From NCBI RefSeq assembly GCF_000829415.1, contig NZ_AP014637.1:1562001-1626000 (forward strand): a stretch of DNA of 64,000 bases, written 5' to 3'. Positions 39,755 through 48,450 of the stretch are shown piece after piece (positions within the stretch are counted from its first letter, which is position 1; each line of letters starts with the position of its first letter). Below the pieces are notes generated by a model that saw only the letters and a program-made list of their open reading frames with translations, did not search any database and was not told the DNA's origin. The DNA comes from Pseudomonas sp. StFLB209. GTDB taxonomy: Bacteria > Pseudomonadota > Gammaproteobacteria > Pseudomonadales > Pseudomonadaceae. The position numbers and the translations under genes are program-made.

Positions 39755-40156
39755 GAAACGATTCTCAACAGACCACAAAGCCGTGCATTGTTCCCTCACA
39801 CCATCACAGGCTCAATACTCAAAGCGGAAATTTGTGACAAAAAATTACATTTTATTTTAGGAAGTAACACCTGCCTGACCTATCGCTGCAGCATCACCCT
39901 TCCACAGCCGATTGGCGCGACAAAGAGGTGCGCAAGTTGGCAATTTGCGTGACCCATTGCGCATGTGTGCTGGAACAACGGCAAATATCCGTTGTCATCG
40001 CCGCCTTCGGCCTTATAATTTCGCGCCCTCCGCACATACCGGGACATACTTTTCCCACCGGATGGACTCATTCAGGCAGCCCGCAGCGCCTGGCCATTGG
40101 ACTGGCATAGCGGGTTATCCCTGAGACCCGAACAGACTTCAGGGAATGGAACGCAC
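39755..40156. other. Divergent promoter region of FTR1 gene and lipoprotein operon
   Basis: This 402-base gap has no supported gene. The left half is AT-rich (poly-A/T around 39830-39860) and may hold the promoter and regulator site for the iron permease, but no clear Fur box was seen. The right half contains the sigma-70 promoter listed separately. Confidence 0.6.
39992..40019 (+). promoter_or_regulatory. Sigma-70 promoter of the lipoprotein operon
   Basis: The -35 TTGTCA (39992-39997) and the -10 TATAAT (40014-40019) are separated by 16 bases, near consensus. They predict a transcript with a 5' leader of about 130 bases before the ATG at 40157. Confidence 0.75.
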
Positions 40157-41557
40157 ATGTCTTCTCGTGCCTTGACCGCGCTCACGCTGGTCGCTGCCGT
40201 ACAACTGGCCGGCTGCTCCGCCTTTCGCAGCTACGACAACGAGCTCAAGGAAACCAACCAGCACATGACCTCCGGCAACATTGTCGGGGCGTTGGCCACG
40301 CTGGAAAAAAACAATACCAGTGCCGACAAGGACCTCCTCTACTACTTCGAGAAGGGCGAACTGCTGCGTGCCAGCGGTGACCTGGACGGCAGCCAGACCG
40401 CCTGGCGCTCGGCCGATAAAGTCATTTACACCTGGGAAGAGTCGGTCAAGCTCGATACCGACAAGTACCTGGCCCAGTTCGGCAGCTTCCTGGTCAACGA
40501 CAAGGTGCGTCGCTACGAAGGCTACGACTACGAAAAAGTCATGCTGACCACCCAGATGGCCTTGAACCTGCTGGCGCGCAACGACTTCGACGGCGCCCGG
40601 ACCGAAATCAAAAAGACCCATGAACGCGAAGCGGTCATTGCCGATCTGCGTGACAAGGAATACCTCAAGAGCGAGCAGGAAGCTCAGGAGAAAGGCGTCA
40701 AGACCCAGTTCAAAGACCTGCAAGGCTACCCGGTGGCCTCGCTGGATGCGCCCGAAGTGGTCGGCCTGAAAAACAGCTATCAGAGTGCTTTCAGTCACTA
40801 TCTGTCTGGCTTCGTGTATGAAGCGCTGGGCGAGAAGGGTCTGGCCGCGCCGGGTTATCGCAAGGCGGTAGAGCTGCGTCCGAATACGCCGCTGCTTGAA
40901 GACGCACTGAAAAAACTCGATGGCGACGCCAGCAAAAGCGGCGAAAGCGAAGTGCTGCTGGTGATCCAGAGCGGCTTTGCGCCGGCCCGTGACTCGGTGC
41001 GCATTCCATTGCCACTGCCAATCAGCGGTAACCTGGTCATCACCCCGCTGTCGTTCCCGGTGATCCGCGCCGACACCAGCACCGCCTCGTTCAATCAGGT
41101 GACCCTGGACGGTAAAGCCGTCAACCTGACCCTGCTCAACAGCACCACTGACATGTCGCGTCGTGCACTGCGCGATGACATGCCCGGCATCATCCTGCGC
41201 ACCACCGTGCGCGCCATTACCCGAGGCGTGGCGCAGAAGCAGCTCAACGACGTCAACCCGCTGGCCGGCCTGGCCGTCGGGATCGCTTCGGCGGTCACCG
41301 AAGGTGCTGACACCCGCACCTGGCGCACCTTGCCTGACCGCACCCTGGTTGCCCGCATTCGCCTGCCACAGGGTCAGCACTTGGTAAGCCTGCCCAACAC
41401 CCTGGGTAGCTCGCAGGTGCAATTCAAGGTTGATAAGCCCTACCAGGTCGTGTCCGTACGCGCGCTGGGCAACCAGGTGTTCGCCGACGGCCAGATGGCC
41501 CAGGTCATTCCGACCGGTGTGCCCCAAGCGATTGCCACTTCTGCAACTGCCAAATGA
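40157..41557 (+). CDS. COG3014-type lipoprotein with TPR-like N-half
   Basis: This 466-residue predicted lipoprotein has lipobox LAGC with C20 as the lipidated residue. The N-terminal half is helical and TPR-like (ALATLEKNNTSADKDLLYYFEKGELLR as ends, later LSGFVYEALGEKGLAAPGYRKA). The C-terminal half is beta-rich. It is the first gene of a four-gene envelope operon with ycfL and lpoB homologues. The start is the ATG at 40157, with GGAATGGA just upstream. The function is unknown, although the context points to cell-wall synthesis control. Confidence 0.85.
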   Translation: MSSRALTALTLVAAVQLAGCSAFRSYDNELKETNQHMTSGNIVGALATLEKNNTSADKDLLYYFEKGELLRASGDLDGSQTAWRSADKVIYTWEESVKLDTDKYLAQFGSFLVNDKVRRYEGYDYEKVMLTTQMALNLLARNDFDGARTEIKKTHEREAVIADLRDKEYLKSEQEAQEKGVKTQFKDLQGYPVASLDAPEVVGLKNSYQSAFSHYLSGFVYEALGEKGLAAPGYRKAVELRPNTPLLEDALKKLDGDASKSGESEVLLVIQSGFAPARDSVRIPLPLPISGNLVITPLSFPVIRADTSTASFNQVTLDGKAVNLTLLNSTTDMSRRALRDDMPGIILRTTVRAITRGVAQKQLNDVNPLAGLAVGIASAVTEGADTRTWRTLPDRTLVARIRLPQGQHLVSLPNTLGSSQVQFKVDKPYQVVSVRALGNQVFADGQMAQVIPTGVPQAIATSATAK

Positions 41558-41578
41558 CCCTTTGACGGAGATTCTGTA

Positions 41579-41950
41579 ATGCGTATCAAGATTCTCGGCG
41601 CCCTGGCCCTGGCCCTGCTCGCCGGCTGTGCCACCCCGCCGCCACCGGCTCCCGGCAGCGCAGCCAGCAAGATCGTGCAGATGGGCGATTTCAAGAACAT
41701 CGAGGTCGGCGCCATTCGGGTCGCCCGCGAGAACGGTTTCCTGACCGTCAAGGCCCAGCTGAGCAACACCAGCAGCCGTAACAAGACCCTGTACTACCGC
41801 TTCGCCTGGCTGGGCAACGACGGTTTCCCGGTGGCCGATGAAGAAACCTGGAAAACCCTGCCCCTGTATGGCTCGCAGAGCACCGTGCTGTCAGGTATCG
41901 CGCCGGTCCCCAAGGCCACCGACTTCCGGATTGAAGTCAATACGCCCTGA
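41579..41950 (+). CDS. YcfL-family lipoprotein
   Basis: This 123-residue lipoprotein has lipobox LAGC (C17), a Pro-rich linker and a compact beta domain (LTVKAQLSNTSSRNKTLYYRFAW by ends) of the DUF1425/YcfL family. In enterobacteria ycfL sits beside lpoB, as here. It follows the COG3014 gene by 21 bases, with GACGGAG upstream. The role is unknown. Confidence 0.88.
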   Translation: MRIKILGALALALLAGCATPPPPAPGSAASKIVQMGDFKNIEVGAIRVARENGFLTVKAQLSNTSSRNKTLYYRFAWLGNDGFPVADEETWKTLPLYGSQSTVLSGIAPVPKATDFRIEVNTP

Positions 41951-42000
41951 GTGCAGCGTTGAGCCGTTTTCCTTTTTGCCAAGTTAAAGAGAACCCCTGT

Positions 42001-42591
42001 ATGTCCTTTATCCGTCTTTGCTCCATCGCTGCCGTCGCTGTACTGGCCACCGGTTGCGCCAACAACTCGCCGACCCTGGGCAGCAAGAACATCAGCTACG
42101 GCGACACCAAGGCCGTGGAAACCGTGACCAACGAGTTCGGCTCCACCGACCTGCAGATGATCGCCGAGAGCATGACCCGCTCGCTGGCCCAGTCCGGCAT
42201 CCTGCAAGGCCGCCCGGTGGTTCAGGTCTACGACGTGAAGAACAAGACCAGCGAGTACATCGATACCCGCGAAATCACCACCTCGATCAAGACCCAGCTG
42301 ATGAAGAGCGGCACCGCCCGTTTCGCCAGCGACAATACCCAGATGCAAAGCCAGGTCGACCAGCTCAAGCTGCAAAACCAGAGCGGTCTGTACAAGAACT
42401 CCACCGTCGCCAAGACCGGCAACATGATCGCTGCCAAATACCGCCTGGAAGGCGCGATCAGCTCGATCGTCAAGCGCAGCAGCGACTACAAGGACGTCTA
42501 CTACAAATTCAGCCTGCAACTGATCGACGTTGAAAGCGGTCTGGCCGAGTGGATGGACGAGAAAGAAATCCGCAAGACCACGGAGCGCTAA
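42001..42591 (+). CDS. lpoB: LpoB-family penicillin-binding protein activator lipoprotein
   Basis: This is an outer-membrane lipoprotein that in E. coli stimulates PBP1b. It has 196 residues, lipobox ATGC with C19, and the LpoB core (SYGDTKAVETVTNEFGSTDLQ by ends, RPVVQVYDVKNKTSEYIDT, YRLEGAISSIV). The start at 42001 is preceded by AAAGAGAA. From memory, pseudomonads more often rely on LpoP for this job, so an LpoB copy may be additional. The target PBP is inferred. Confidence 0.85.
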   Translation: MSFIRLCSIAAVAVLATGCANNSPTLGSKNISYGDTKAVETVTNEFGSTDLQMIAESMTRSLAQSGILQGRPVVQVYDVKNKTSEYIDTREITTSIKTQLMKSGTARFASDNTQMQSQVDQLKLQNQSGLYKNSTVAKTGNMIAAKYRLEGAISSIVKRSSDYKDVYYKFSLQLIDVESGLAEWMDEKEIRKTTER

Positions 42592-42594
42592 GCA

Positions 42595-43347
42595 ATGCGT
42601 GCATGGATCGGCATCATCGGCCTGCTGTGCGCCTTCGGCGTGCAGGCCGCCCCCAAGGTGGCCGTAGCAGACATGGCGTTCCAGCAGCGCGTCGAGCAGT
42701 ACATCCGTATTGTCTCGGCCCGCGCCAGCGAAAGCGCCCATGCCAATGCCTACAGCGCAGGCTATCAGGGCTCGGCCAGCTACGACTCCTATGAGTCGCG
42801 CAACAGCTACATCGAGCAGGGCGAGCTGCGCAAGTTCAGCGGCGACATCAAGGGCGAGATTCTCAAGTCCGGCATGTTCCAGCTGGTTCAGGGCACGCCC
42901 TACACCTCCAGCTCCAAGGAGGATGTCTACGACGTGATCCGCCGGATCAAGAATGGCAGCTTCAAGGGTGCTGACTACGTGTTGTTCGGTACGGTGTCGG
43001 ATATCGACTTCCGCGAAGACATCAACGAGCTGGCCCATACCGATAGCTATTCGGCGGTCATGGGCATCACCCTGGTAGCCGACTTCAGCCTGATCAACAC
43101 CCGTACCTTCGAGATCACCTCGGCGTTCACGGCGATGGGCGAAGGCCAGGACACCAAGCTGGTCAACAGCCGTGACATCAAGGTCTCGCTCAACCGCGGC
43201 CGGGTGGTGCGTGAAGTGTCCAAGTCGATCGGCGTGGATGTCAGCCGCCAGTTGCGCGAGCAACTGCGTGGCGAGGTGGAATGGGTTGAACAACCCGTGC
43301 AGCACAACAACCTGCCCCGCGACGAGGCCCCGCGCATCCTGCGTTGA
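42595..43347 (+). CDS. Secreted LpoB/CsgG-like protein
   Basis: This 250-residue protein has a signal peptide (core WIGIIGLLCAFGVQA) but no lipobox, so it is probably periplasmic. The mature part resembles the CsgG/LpoB/FlgO fold (VAVADMAF, GEILKSGMFQLVQG, ADYVLFGTVSDIDF), in which a GT.S pattern marks the core strand. It starts 4 bases after the lpoB stop. A variable, Ser/Tyr/Ala-rich insert lies at residues ~38-70. It is probably the last operon gene, given the terminator that follows. Confidence 0.8.
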   Translation: MRAWIGIIGLLCAFGVQAAPKVAVADMAFQQRVEQYIRIVSARASESAHANAYSAGYQGSASYDSYESRNSYIEQGELRKFSGDIKGEILKSGMFQLVQGTPYTSSSKEDVYDVIRRIKNGSFKGADYVLFGTVSDIDFREDINELAHTDSYSAVMGITLVADFSLINTRTFEITSAFTAMGEGQDTKLVNSRDIKVSLNRGRVVREVSKSIGVDVSRQLREQLRGEVEWVEQPVQHNNLPRDEAPRILR

Positions 43348-43369
43348 GTCTTGGTTTGCACATGAAAGG

Positions 43370-43414
43370 GCCGGGCCGGACGTTGAATTTTAACGCTCGG
43401 TCCGGCCTTTTTTG
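43370..43414 (+). terminator. Terminator of the lipoprotein operon
   Basis: A strong GC-rich stem (GGCCGGAC...GTCCGGCC, with further AACG/CGTT pairing) is followed by a six-T run. Confidence 0.88.
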
Positions 43415-43528
43415 TTGGTCTTGCCTGCCATGCGCCGTAGGAGATCGCCCGCCGCCTCGGCGCCGCGCTGTCGCGCAGCAAACATGGACCTCGTAGGACT
43501 AATGGCGATCAGAAGGACAAACGGGATT

Positions 43529-43639
43529 CGGTGGGAGTTGGCTTGCCGACGAATACTGCGGTACATCCGCAGCAGAATGTGCCGGCTTTACTGGCCCTTT
43601 CGCTGTGGTCCGGCACTCCGGCAAGCCAGACTCCCACCG
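43529..43639. repeat. REPIN: inverted pair of REP sequences
   Basis: CGGTGGGAGTTGGCTTGCCG (43529-43548) and its near-perfect inverse CGGCAAGCCAGACTCCCACC (43619-43638) bound a 111-base unit with a partly palindromic centre. The GTGGGAGxTGGCTTGCC core is the abundant REP type of fluorescens-group pseudomonads. Confidence 0.88.
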
Positions 43640-43682
43640 AGACCGAATAAGATCCGAAATCGCTTAACTGATCGGCATTACC

Positions 43683-43740
43683 CCGTAGGAGCTGCTTCAG
43701 CAGCGAATCCCGTTCGCGGCTGAAGCCGCTCCTACGGCGG
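43683..43740. repeat. REP palindrome of a second family
   Basis: CCGTAGGAGCTGCTTCAGCA and the inverse GGCTGAAGCCGCTCCTACGG form a ~57-base imperfect palindrome based on GTAGGAGCxGCTTCAGC. It is a different family from the REPIN 44 bases to the left, and lies just before the LysE stop. Confidence 0.88.
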
Positions 43741-43755
43741 GCAAGCCAGCGGGAG

Positions 43756-44388
43756 TCAGGCGGTGCCGCGATGCAGGGTCGCAAGAAAGCCCGCAGCACC
43801 GACGAACAGGCTGGCAAAGGTGCGGTTCAGGCGCTTTTGCTGACGTGGGGTCTTGAGCGCGCGCAAGACGCGAGAGGCCAGCCCGGTGTAGCCGGCCATC
43901 ACGGTCAGGTCCACCGCCACCATGGTCAGGGTGATAATCACGTATTGCGCCAGTAACGGCGCGCTCGGGTCGATGAACTGCGGCAGGATCGCCAGCATGA
44001 ACACCAGCGACTTGGGGTTGCTCATGTTCACCAGAAAGCCACGCAGCACCAGGCTCAGCGGCTTGCCGATCGGGCGCATGGCCGGGTCTTCGCTCAGCTC
44101 AGTAGGCTGCGCACGCCATTGCTTGACGCCCAGGTAGATCAGGTACAACACACCGAACCATTTGATCACCGAGAACGCCAGGTCCGAGGTCGCCAGTACC
44201 GCACCGAGCCCCGCCGCAACGATGCCGATCTGCGCCACCAGTGCCAGTTGCAGGCCCAGAGCGTTCCAGTAGCCACGCCAGAAGCCGTATTGCAGGCCGC
44301 AGGACATCGAGGCGATCGCCCCGGCACCCGGTGACAGACTGATTACCCAGCACGCGGCAAAAAATGCCAGCCATGTTTCAAACGCCAT
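43756..44388 (-). CDS. LysE/RhtB-family amino-acid exporter
   Basis: This 210-residue inner-membrane protein has about six hydrophobic helices. The family signature SLSPGAGAIASMS lies near residue 17, and NMSNPKSLVFMLAILPQF near 120. The substrate (probably an amino acid or derivative) is not determinable. It is flanked by repeat elements on both sides and converges with the lipoprotein operon. Confidence 0.9.
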   Translation of the reverse strand: MAFETWLAFFAACWVISLSPGAGAIASMSCGLQYGFWRGYWNALGLQLALVAQIGIVAAGLGAVLATSDLAFSVIKWFGVLYLIYLGVKQWRAQPTELSEDPAMRPIGKPLSLVLRGFLVNMSNPKSLVFMLAILPQFIDPSAPLLAQYVIITLTMVAVDLTVMAGYTGLASRVLRALKTPRQQKRLNRTFASLFVGAAGFLATLHRGTA

Positions 44389-44460
44389 CGCACACCTCGA
44401 ATTGATTCAGCTATGCGTTACGGTATGCGTTATCTCCAAATGTGACCAGATGGGCACGTC

Positions 44461-44582
44461 TAAAAATTACCTACGCTGCCATCGCTGCGTTGAAAACCGG
44501 CTCAAAATGCTCATTTACAACTTGTAAATTGCGCTTTTTCGCCGGTTTTCGCCTTGCGCTGGCTGCCTCGCCTACGTTTTTT
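44461..44582. repeat. 122-base imperfect palindromic element
   Basis: The left arm runs from AAAAATTACCTACGCTGCCA to CTCATTTACAA, and the right arm from TTGTAAATTGCGC to GCCTCGCCTACGTTTTTT. They pair along most of their length (shared cores GAAAACCGG/CCGGTTTT and ATTTACAA/TTGTAAAT). It lies between the start of lysE and the stop of the sulfatase gene. I believe similar sequences recur in Pseudomonas genomes, but could not search. Confidence 0.7.
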
Positions 44583-44597
44583 GAGATACCCAGATGT

Positions 44598-46049
44598 TTA
44601 TCGAGGCATGGCCGGTCGGGGCAAATCCACCGCCGGAAAACGCTCCCAACTGCGGCGATCAATCACATCGGCGCTGTCCAGCAACCAGCGCAGCACCCGC
44701 TGGGTCAGGTGCTGCTCGACCGCAGCATGCTCGGTGCGCCCGGCCAGGTTGTGCTGCTCATGAGGGTCGCTGGAACGGTGATACAGCTCGGCGGGTTCGT
44801 ACAGGCGCCAGATGTAGGTCCATTCACGGTTGCGCAGGGCGACGACCTTGCCCACCAGGTCAGTGCGTTCGTGTTGCAACTGGCTCTTGATGTCGTAAGG
44901 AAACGGCCCGCGCTCCAGCAGGTCGGCTTCTTCGAGGCGAAAGCCGCCCTCGCTGAACGCTTCGTCGCGATGCTGCGCCGTCGGGTCATACAGGCAGGCG
45001 GTGAAGCTGCGGCCGAAATGCGCATGCTCCACAGGCGCGTCGGCCAGCTCCAGCAAGGTCGGGAATACGTCGATCAGCTCTACCAGCGCATCACTGTGCC
45101 CGCCACCGGCCAGCCCCGGCCCGGAGACAATCAACGGGGTACGCACCAGACACTCATCGACGCCGGCCGGCCATTTTTCCAGCAGGCCGAAGTCGCCCAG
45201 GTATTCGCCATGGTCGGCAAAGAAGGTGACGTAGGTGTTGCCTGCACTGCCATTGGCTTGCAGGCCGTCGAGCAAGCGCCCGACCTGGCTGTCCAGCCGC
45301 GAGATCATGCCGTAATACACCGCGCGGATCTCGCGCCACTGCTCATCGCTCAACCGGTCCCAGCCATGCCGGCGAGCCAGTTCGCGGTAGTAACCGGCGC
45401 GTGGTCCCGTGAATTCACGCGGTGCCTGCACATCCGCACGCGGGTACATCGAGAACCAGGGTTGCTCGACGGCAAACGGCGGATGCGGGAACACCAGCGG
45501 GATGTAAAGCACCCAGGGTTTGTCCGGCGGCTGCCTGAGCCATTGTTCAGCGGTGCTGATGGTCGCCTCGTCAAAGTCGACCACGCCCTCGGCGCGCTCG
45601 CCGCGATAGTGCGCACGCGCCATCAGGTCGTCGGCCTGACCATGATTACGGCCGATGAAGTCCGCGAGGGTCGTGAGCGCCGGGTCGGCAAACCCGTGCT
45701 CATCCAGCGCCAGCTCGGCGGCACCGGCGGCGAAGGTATCGCCTCGGGCACCGGCATGGACCACGTGATAACCGTTGTCTTTGAAGCAGCGCAGAAAGTT
45801 GGGCTGCTGCGGGTCGAGCAGGTATTGCAAAAAGCGATGGCCATTTACGTGCGGGTAACGCCCGGACAGAAATGACACCCGCGACGGCGAGCACACACTG
45901 TGCTGGGTAAACGCCTCGCCAAAGCGCACCCCGCCCGCCGCCAGACGCTCCAGATGCGGCGTGCGCACCGGGCTGGCCGGGTTGAAGCCGGGCAGGCAAT
46001 CGACCCGCAACTGGTCGGCAACGATCACCACGAAATTGGGCCGGCTCAT
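44598..46049 (-). CDS. Cys-type sulfatase (arylsulfatase/choline-sulfatase family)
   Basis: This enzyme hydrolyses sulfate esters to release sulfate. It has 483 residues. The active-site motif CSPSR at C53 is the C-x-P-x-R site converted to formylglycine; metal ligands are visible in VIVADQLR near the start and FFADHGEYLGDFG near 280. There is no signal peptide, so it acts in the cytoplasm. Its start overlaps the stop of the TonB-dependent receptor (ATGA), so substrate uptake and cleavage are co-expressed. The substrate is unknown. Confidence 0.93.
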   Translation of the reverse strand: MSRPNFVVIVADQLRVDCLPGFNPASPVRTPHLERLAAGGVRFGEAFTQHSVCSPSRVSFLSGRYPHVNGHRFLQYLLDPQQPNFLRCFKDNGYHVVHAGARGDTFAAGAAELALDEHGFADPALTTLADFIGRNHGQADDLMARAHYRGERAEGVVDFDEATISTAEQWLRQPPDKPWVLYIPLVFPHPPFAVEQPWFSMYPRADVQAPREFTGPRAGYYRELARRHGWDRLSDEQWREIRAVYYGMISRLDSQVGRLLDGLQANGSAGNTYVTFFADHGEYLGDFGLLEKWPAGVDECLVRTPLIVSGPGLAGGGHSDALVELIDVFPTLLELADAPVEHAHFGRSFTACLYDPTAQHRDEAFSEGGFRLEEADLLERGPFPYDIKSQLQHERTDLVGKVVALRNREWTYIWRLYEPAELYHRSSDPHEQHNLAGRTEHAAVEQHLTQRVLRWLLDSADVIDRRSWERFPAVDLPRPAMPR

Positions 46050-48247
46050 CAGAAGTCCTTGCGCAATTGCACGCCGAAATAGCGCTGGTCATCACGCGGC
46101 ACCATGCGATTGATGCCGTTGGTGCTGGACATCAGCAGCGGTGCATAGGAGCGGTCGGTGAGGTTGCGCGCCAGTAACGCGACCCGCCAGCCTTCGCTGT
46201 AATCGGCCAGGGCCACACTGGCATTCCAGATACCGTAGGCGCCCTGTTTGGTGTCGACGTTCTGGTCGAGGCTGTACTGCACTTCGCTCTGCCAGCTGTA
46301 ATCGGTGCTCAGCTCGATATCCAGGCCGTTTTCCAACGGGATGCTGTAGTCGGCGCGCACGTAGCTTTTCCAGTCCGGGGAAAACGGCAGCGGCTTGCCA
46401 TTGATGTTGCAACTGGCGGCCGCGCCCGGTGGGCATTGAAAATCCTCGACCCGTGCGCGGGTGTAGGCCAGCGCGGCACTGAGTATGAGTTGCCGGGTGG
46501 CCTGCAGGCTCAGGTCCAGCTCGGCACCTTCGCTGCGCACGGAACCTGCGTTGATCAGGCGGGTCACCGGCGAGCCGCCGACCTGATCGAAGAAGTTGGC
46601 CTGATAGTTGTCGTAATCGCTACGGAACAGCGCCAGGTTGGCGGTCAGTCGCTGGTCCAGCGCCGTGCTTTTGAGACCGACTTCCCAACTGTTGGAGGTT
46701 TCCGGGTCCAGTGCCTGAGTGTCCAGCTCATACATCTGGAAATACACGTTGTACGCCGGGCCTTTGTAGCCCCGCGAATAGGTCACGTAGCCGGTCAGGT
46801 GGTCATTGAAGTCGTGTTGCAGGCCCAGCCGGCCCGACACCCCGGTATCGCTGTGCGAGCCGCTGGAGGCAAAGGACGGGCGCATCGAGCGCAGGGTCAG
46901 CGGCGAGCTCGAAACCCGCTGGTGATCGTATTCCAGTTCATCGCGGGTAAAGCGCAGGCCGACGATACCGCGCCAGTCATCGGTGAAGTTCAGCGTGCTT
47001 TCACCGAACAGCGCATAGCTGTCGTTGGTGGCGCTGAATTTGCCACGCGCCGACTGGGCATCGCCGAGCGTTACCAGTTGGCGCTGATAAGCTTCTTTCG
47101 ATTCGCCGTGATACAGGTAAGCGCCCACCACATACTCAAAAAACTGCCCGGTAGGGGACGCCAGCCGTACTTCCTGGCTGAACTGGTCGTAATCGACCTG
47201 GCCGGCATCGTGCAAGGCATCCACCGGCAGACCGGCCAGCCGGTCCTGATCCTGATACTGCTGGTTATCCCAGCCGCGCCAGGCGGTGATCGAGGTCAGG
47301 GTATGCCCGCCCAGGCGCCAGTCGGCCTGGGCCGACAGTCCTTTGTGGGTATCTTCGGCATAGGTGCGGTAGTCGTTTTCCACATCACGGTTGCTGGTGC
47401 CGGCCCGGTTCGGCGCAAAGGCGCTGGAAAACGCAGCGTTGGTTTTATACGGCACACCATTGGGGCTGGTGTTGCCTGATTCGCTGTAATCACCGATCAG
47501 GGTAATGCGCAGGTCTTCGTTGGGGTCGAACTGCAGCTTGCCGCGCAGGCCCTTGGTGTCGTAACCGTTGACCTTGTTGCCGTTGAAGGTGTTGCGCACA
47601 TTGCCGTCGTAGTCGCCCCACAGGGTGCTGAGCGAGCCTTTGAGGTTGTCAGTCAGCGCGCCGCCGATGCCGAACCGCAGGCGCTGCTCGTTGCCCTTGC
47701 CGAAGAATGAGTAATCCGCGTAACCACGAGCCTGCTCCGGGATATCACGACTGACCACGTTGAGCACGCCAGCCGAAGCATTACGGCCGAACAGCGTGCC
47801 CTGCGGCCCGCGCAGCACCTCGACCCGCTCGACTTCCATCAAATCCAGGGTGGCCTGGCCTGGACGCCCATAGACCACACCGTCGATCACCGTCGAAACA
47901 CTCGGCTCGACGCCCGGCGAGGTCGAGATCGTACCGACCCCGCGCACGAACAATGAGGTGTCCTTGCTCGATGCTGCGGTCCGAAAATTCAGGGTCGGCA
48001 CCCGCTGGGCGATGCTGGCGACACCGTTGCGGTTCTCCCGCTCCAGTTGCTCGCCGTCGATCACCGACACGGCAACCGGTACTTTCTGCAGGCTCGCTTC
48101 ACGGCGGGTGGCCGTAACGGTCACGGTCTTGAGCGCAGTGTCGGCCTGGGCCTCACGCGGCGGGCTGGAGACGTCAGCGTCGGCCTGGCAAACCAGCGGT
48201 AACAAACTCAGAGCAGCAAGGGGGAGTAACGAAAAGGGCGGTTTCAT
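46049..48247 (-). CDS. TonB-dependent outer-membrane receptor
   Basis: This is a 732-residue beta-barrel receptor with a signal peptide (core LLPLAALSLLPLVCQA), a plug domain (TVTVTATRREASLQKVPVAVSVI by ends; VERVEVLRGPQGTLFGRNASAGVLNVV by ends) and a C-terminal barrel ending in F. The TonB box is probably LKTVTVTAT near residue 40. Coupling with the sulfatase suggests it imports a sulfate ester. It is divergent from the LysR gene. Confidence 0.93.
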   Translation of the reverse strand: MKPPFSLLPLAALSLLPLVCQADADVSSPPREAQADTALKTVTVTATRREASLQKVPVAVSVIDGEQLERENRNGVASIAQRVPTLNFRTAASSKDTSLFVRGVGTISTSPGVEPSVSTVIDGVVYGRPGQATLDLMEVERVEVLRGPQGTLFGRNASAGVLNVVSRDIPEQARGYADYSFFGKGNEQRLRFGIGGALTDNLKGSLSTLWGDYDGNVRNTFNGNKVNGYDTKGLRGKLQFDPNEDLRITLIGDYSESGNTSPNGVPYKTNAAFSSAFAPNRAGTSNRDVENDYRTYAEDTHKGLSAQADWRLGGHTLTSITAWRGWDNQQYQDQDRLAGLPVDALHDAGQVDYDQFSQEVRLASPTGQFFEYVVGAYLYHGESKEAYQRQLVTLGDAQSARGKFSATNDSYALFGESTLNFTDDWRGIVGLRFTRDELEYDHQRVSSSPLTLRSMRPSFASSGSHSDTGVSGRLGLQHDFNDHLTGYVTYSRGYKGPAYNVYFQMYELDTQALDPETSNSWEVGLKSTALDQRLTANLALFRSDYDNYQANFFDQVGGSPVTRLINAGSVRSEGAELDLSLQATRQLILSAALAYTRARVEDFQCPPGAAASCNINGKPLPFSPDWKSYVRADYSIPLENGLDIELSTDYSWQSEVQYSLDQNVDTKQGAYGIWNASVALADYSEGWRVALLARNLTDRSYAPLLMSSTNGINRMVPRDDQRYFGVQLRKDF

Positions 48248-48353
48248 AGCGAAGGCTCGTGCAGTGCGTCGGCGAAACCTCCAGTGGTGGTGGTGGCGGA
48301 GCGTGTGGCCCGGACGCGGCTAAGGTTATTCGTTTTTGGTCTTTTGGCACTGA

Positions 48354-48365
48354 CGGTTAGAACCG
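48354..48365. promoter_or_regulatory. Small palindrome in the receptor/LysR intergenic region
   Basis: CGGTT-AG-AACCG lies midway between the divergent receptor and LysR genes. It could be part of a LysR-type or CysB-type site; this is weak evidence based only on symmetry and position. Confidence 0.3.
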
Positions 48366-48450
48366 GATAATGCAGAGCCTTTGTAGCAATCGGCATCGGC
48401 AGCGGGAAATTCATTAATCGCATCACAGGCATGACTCAAAGGTCTGACCC

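Noticed and set aside
39755..39990. Fur box ahead of the FTR1 fusion gene
   Set aside because: The region is AT-rich, but no 19-base palindrome close to the Fur consensus was seen.
43412..43723. 103-codon plus-strand frame after the lipoprotein operon
   Set aside because: It runs through REP and REPIN repeats and starts in a terminator, so it is not a gene.
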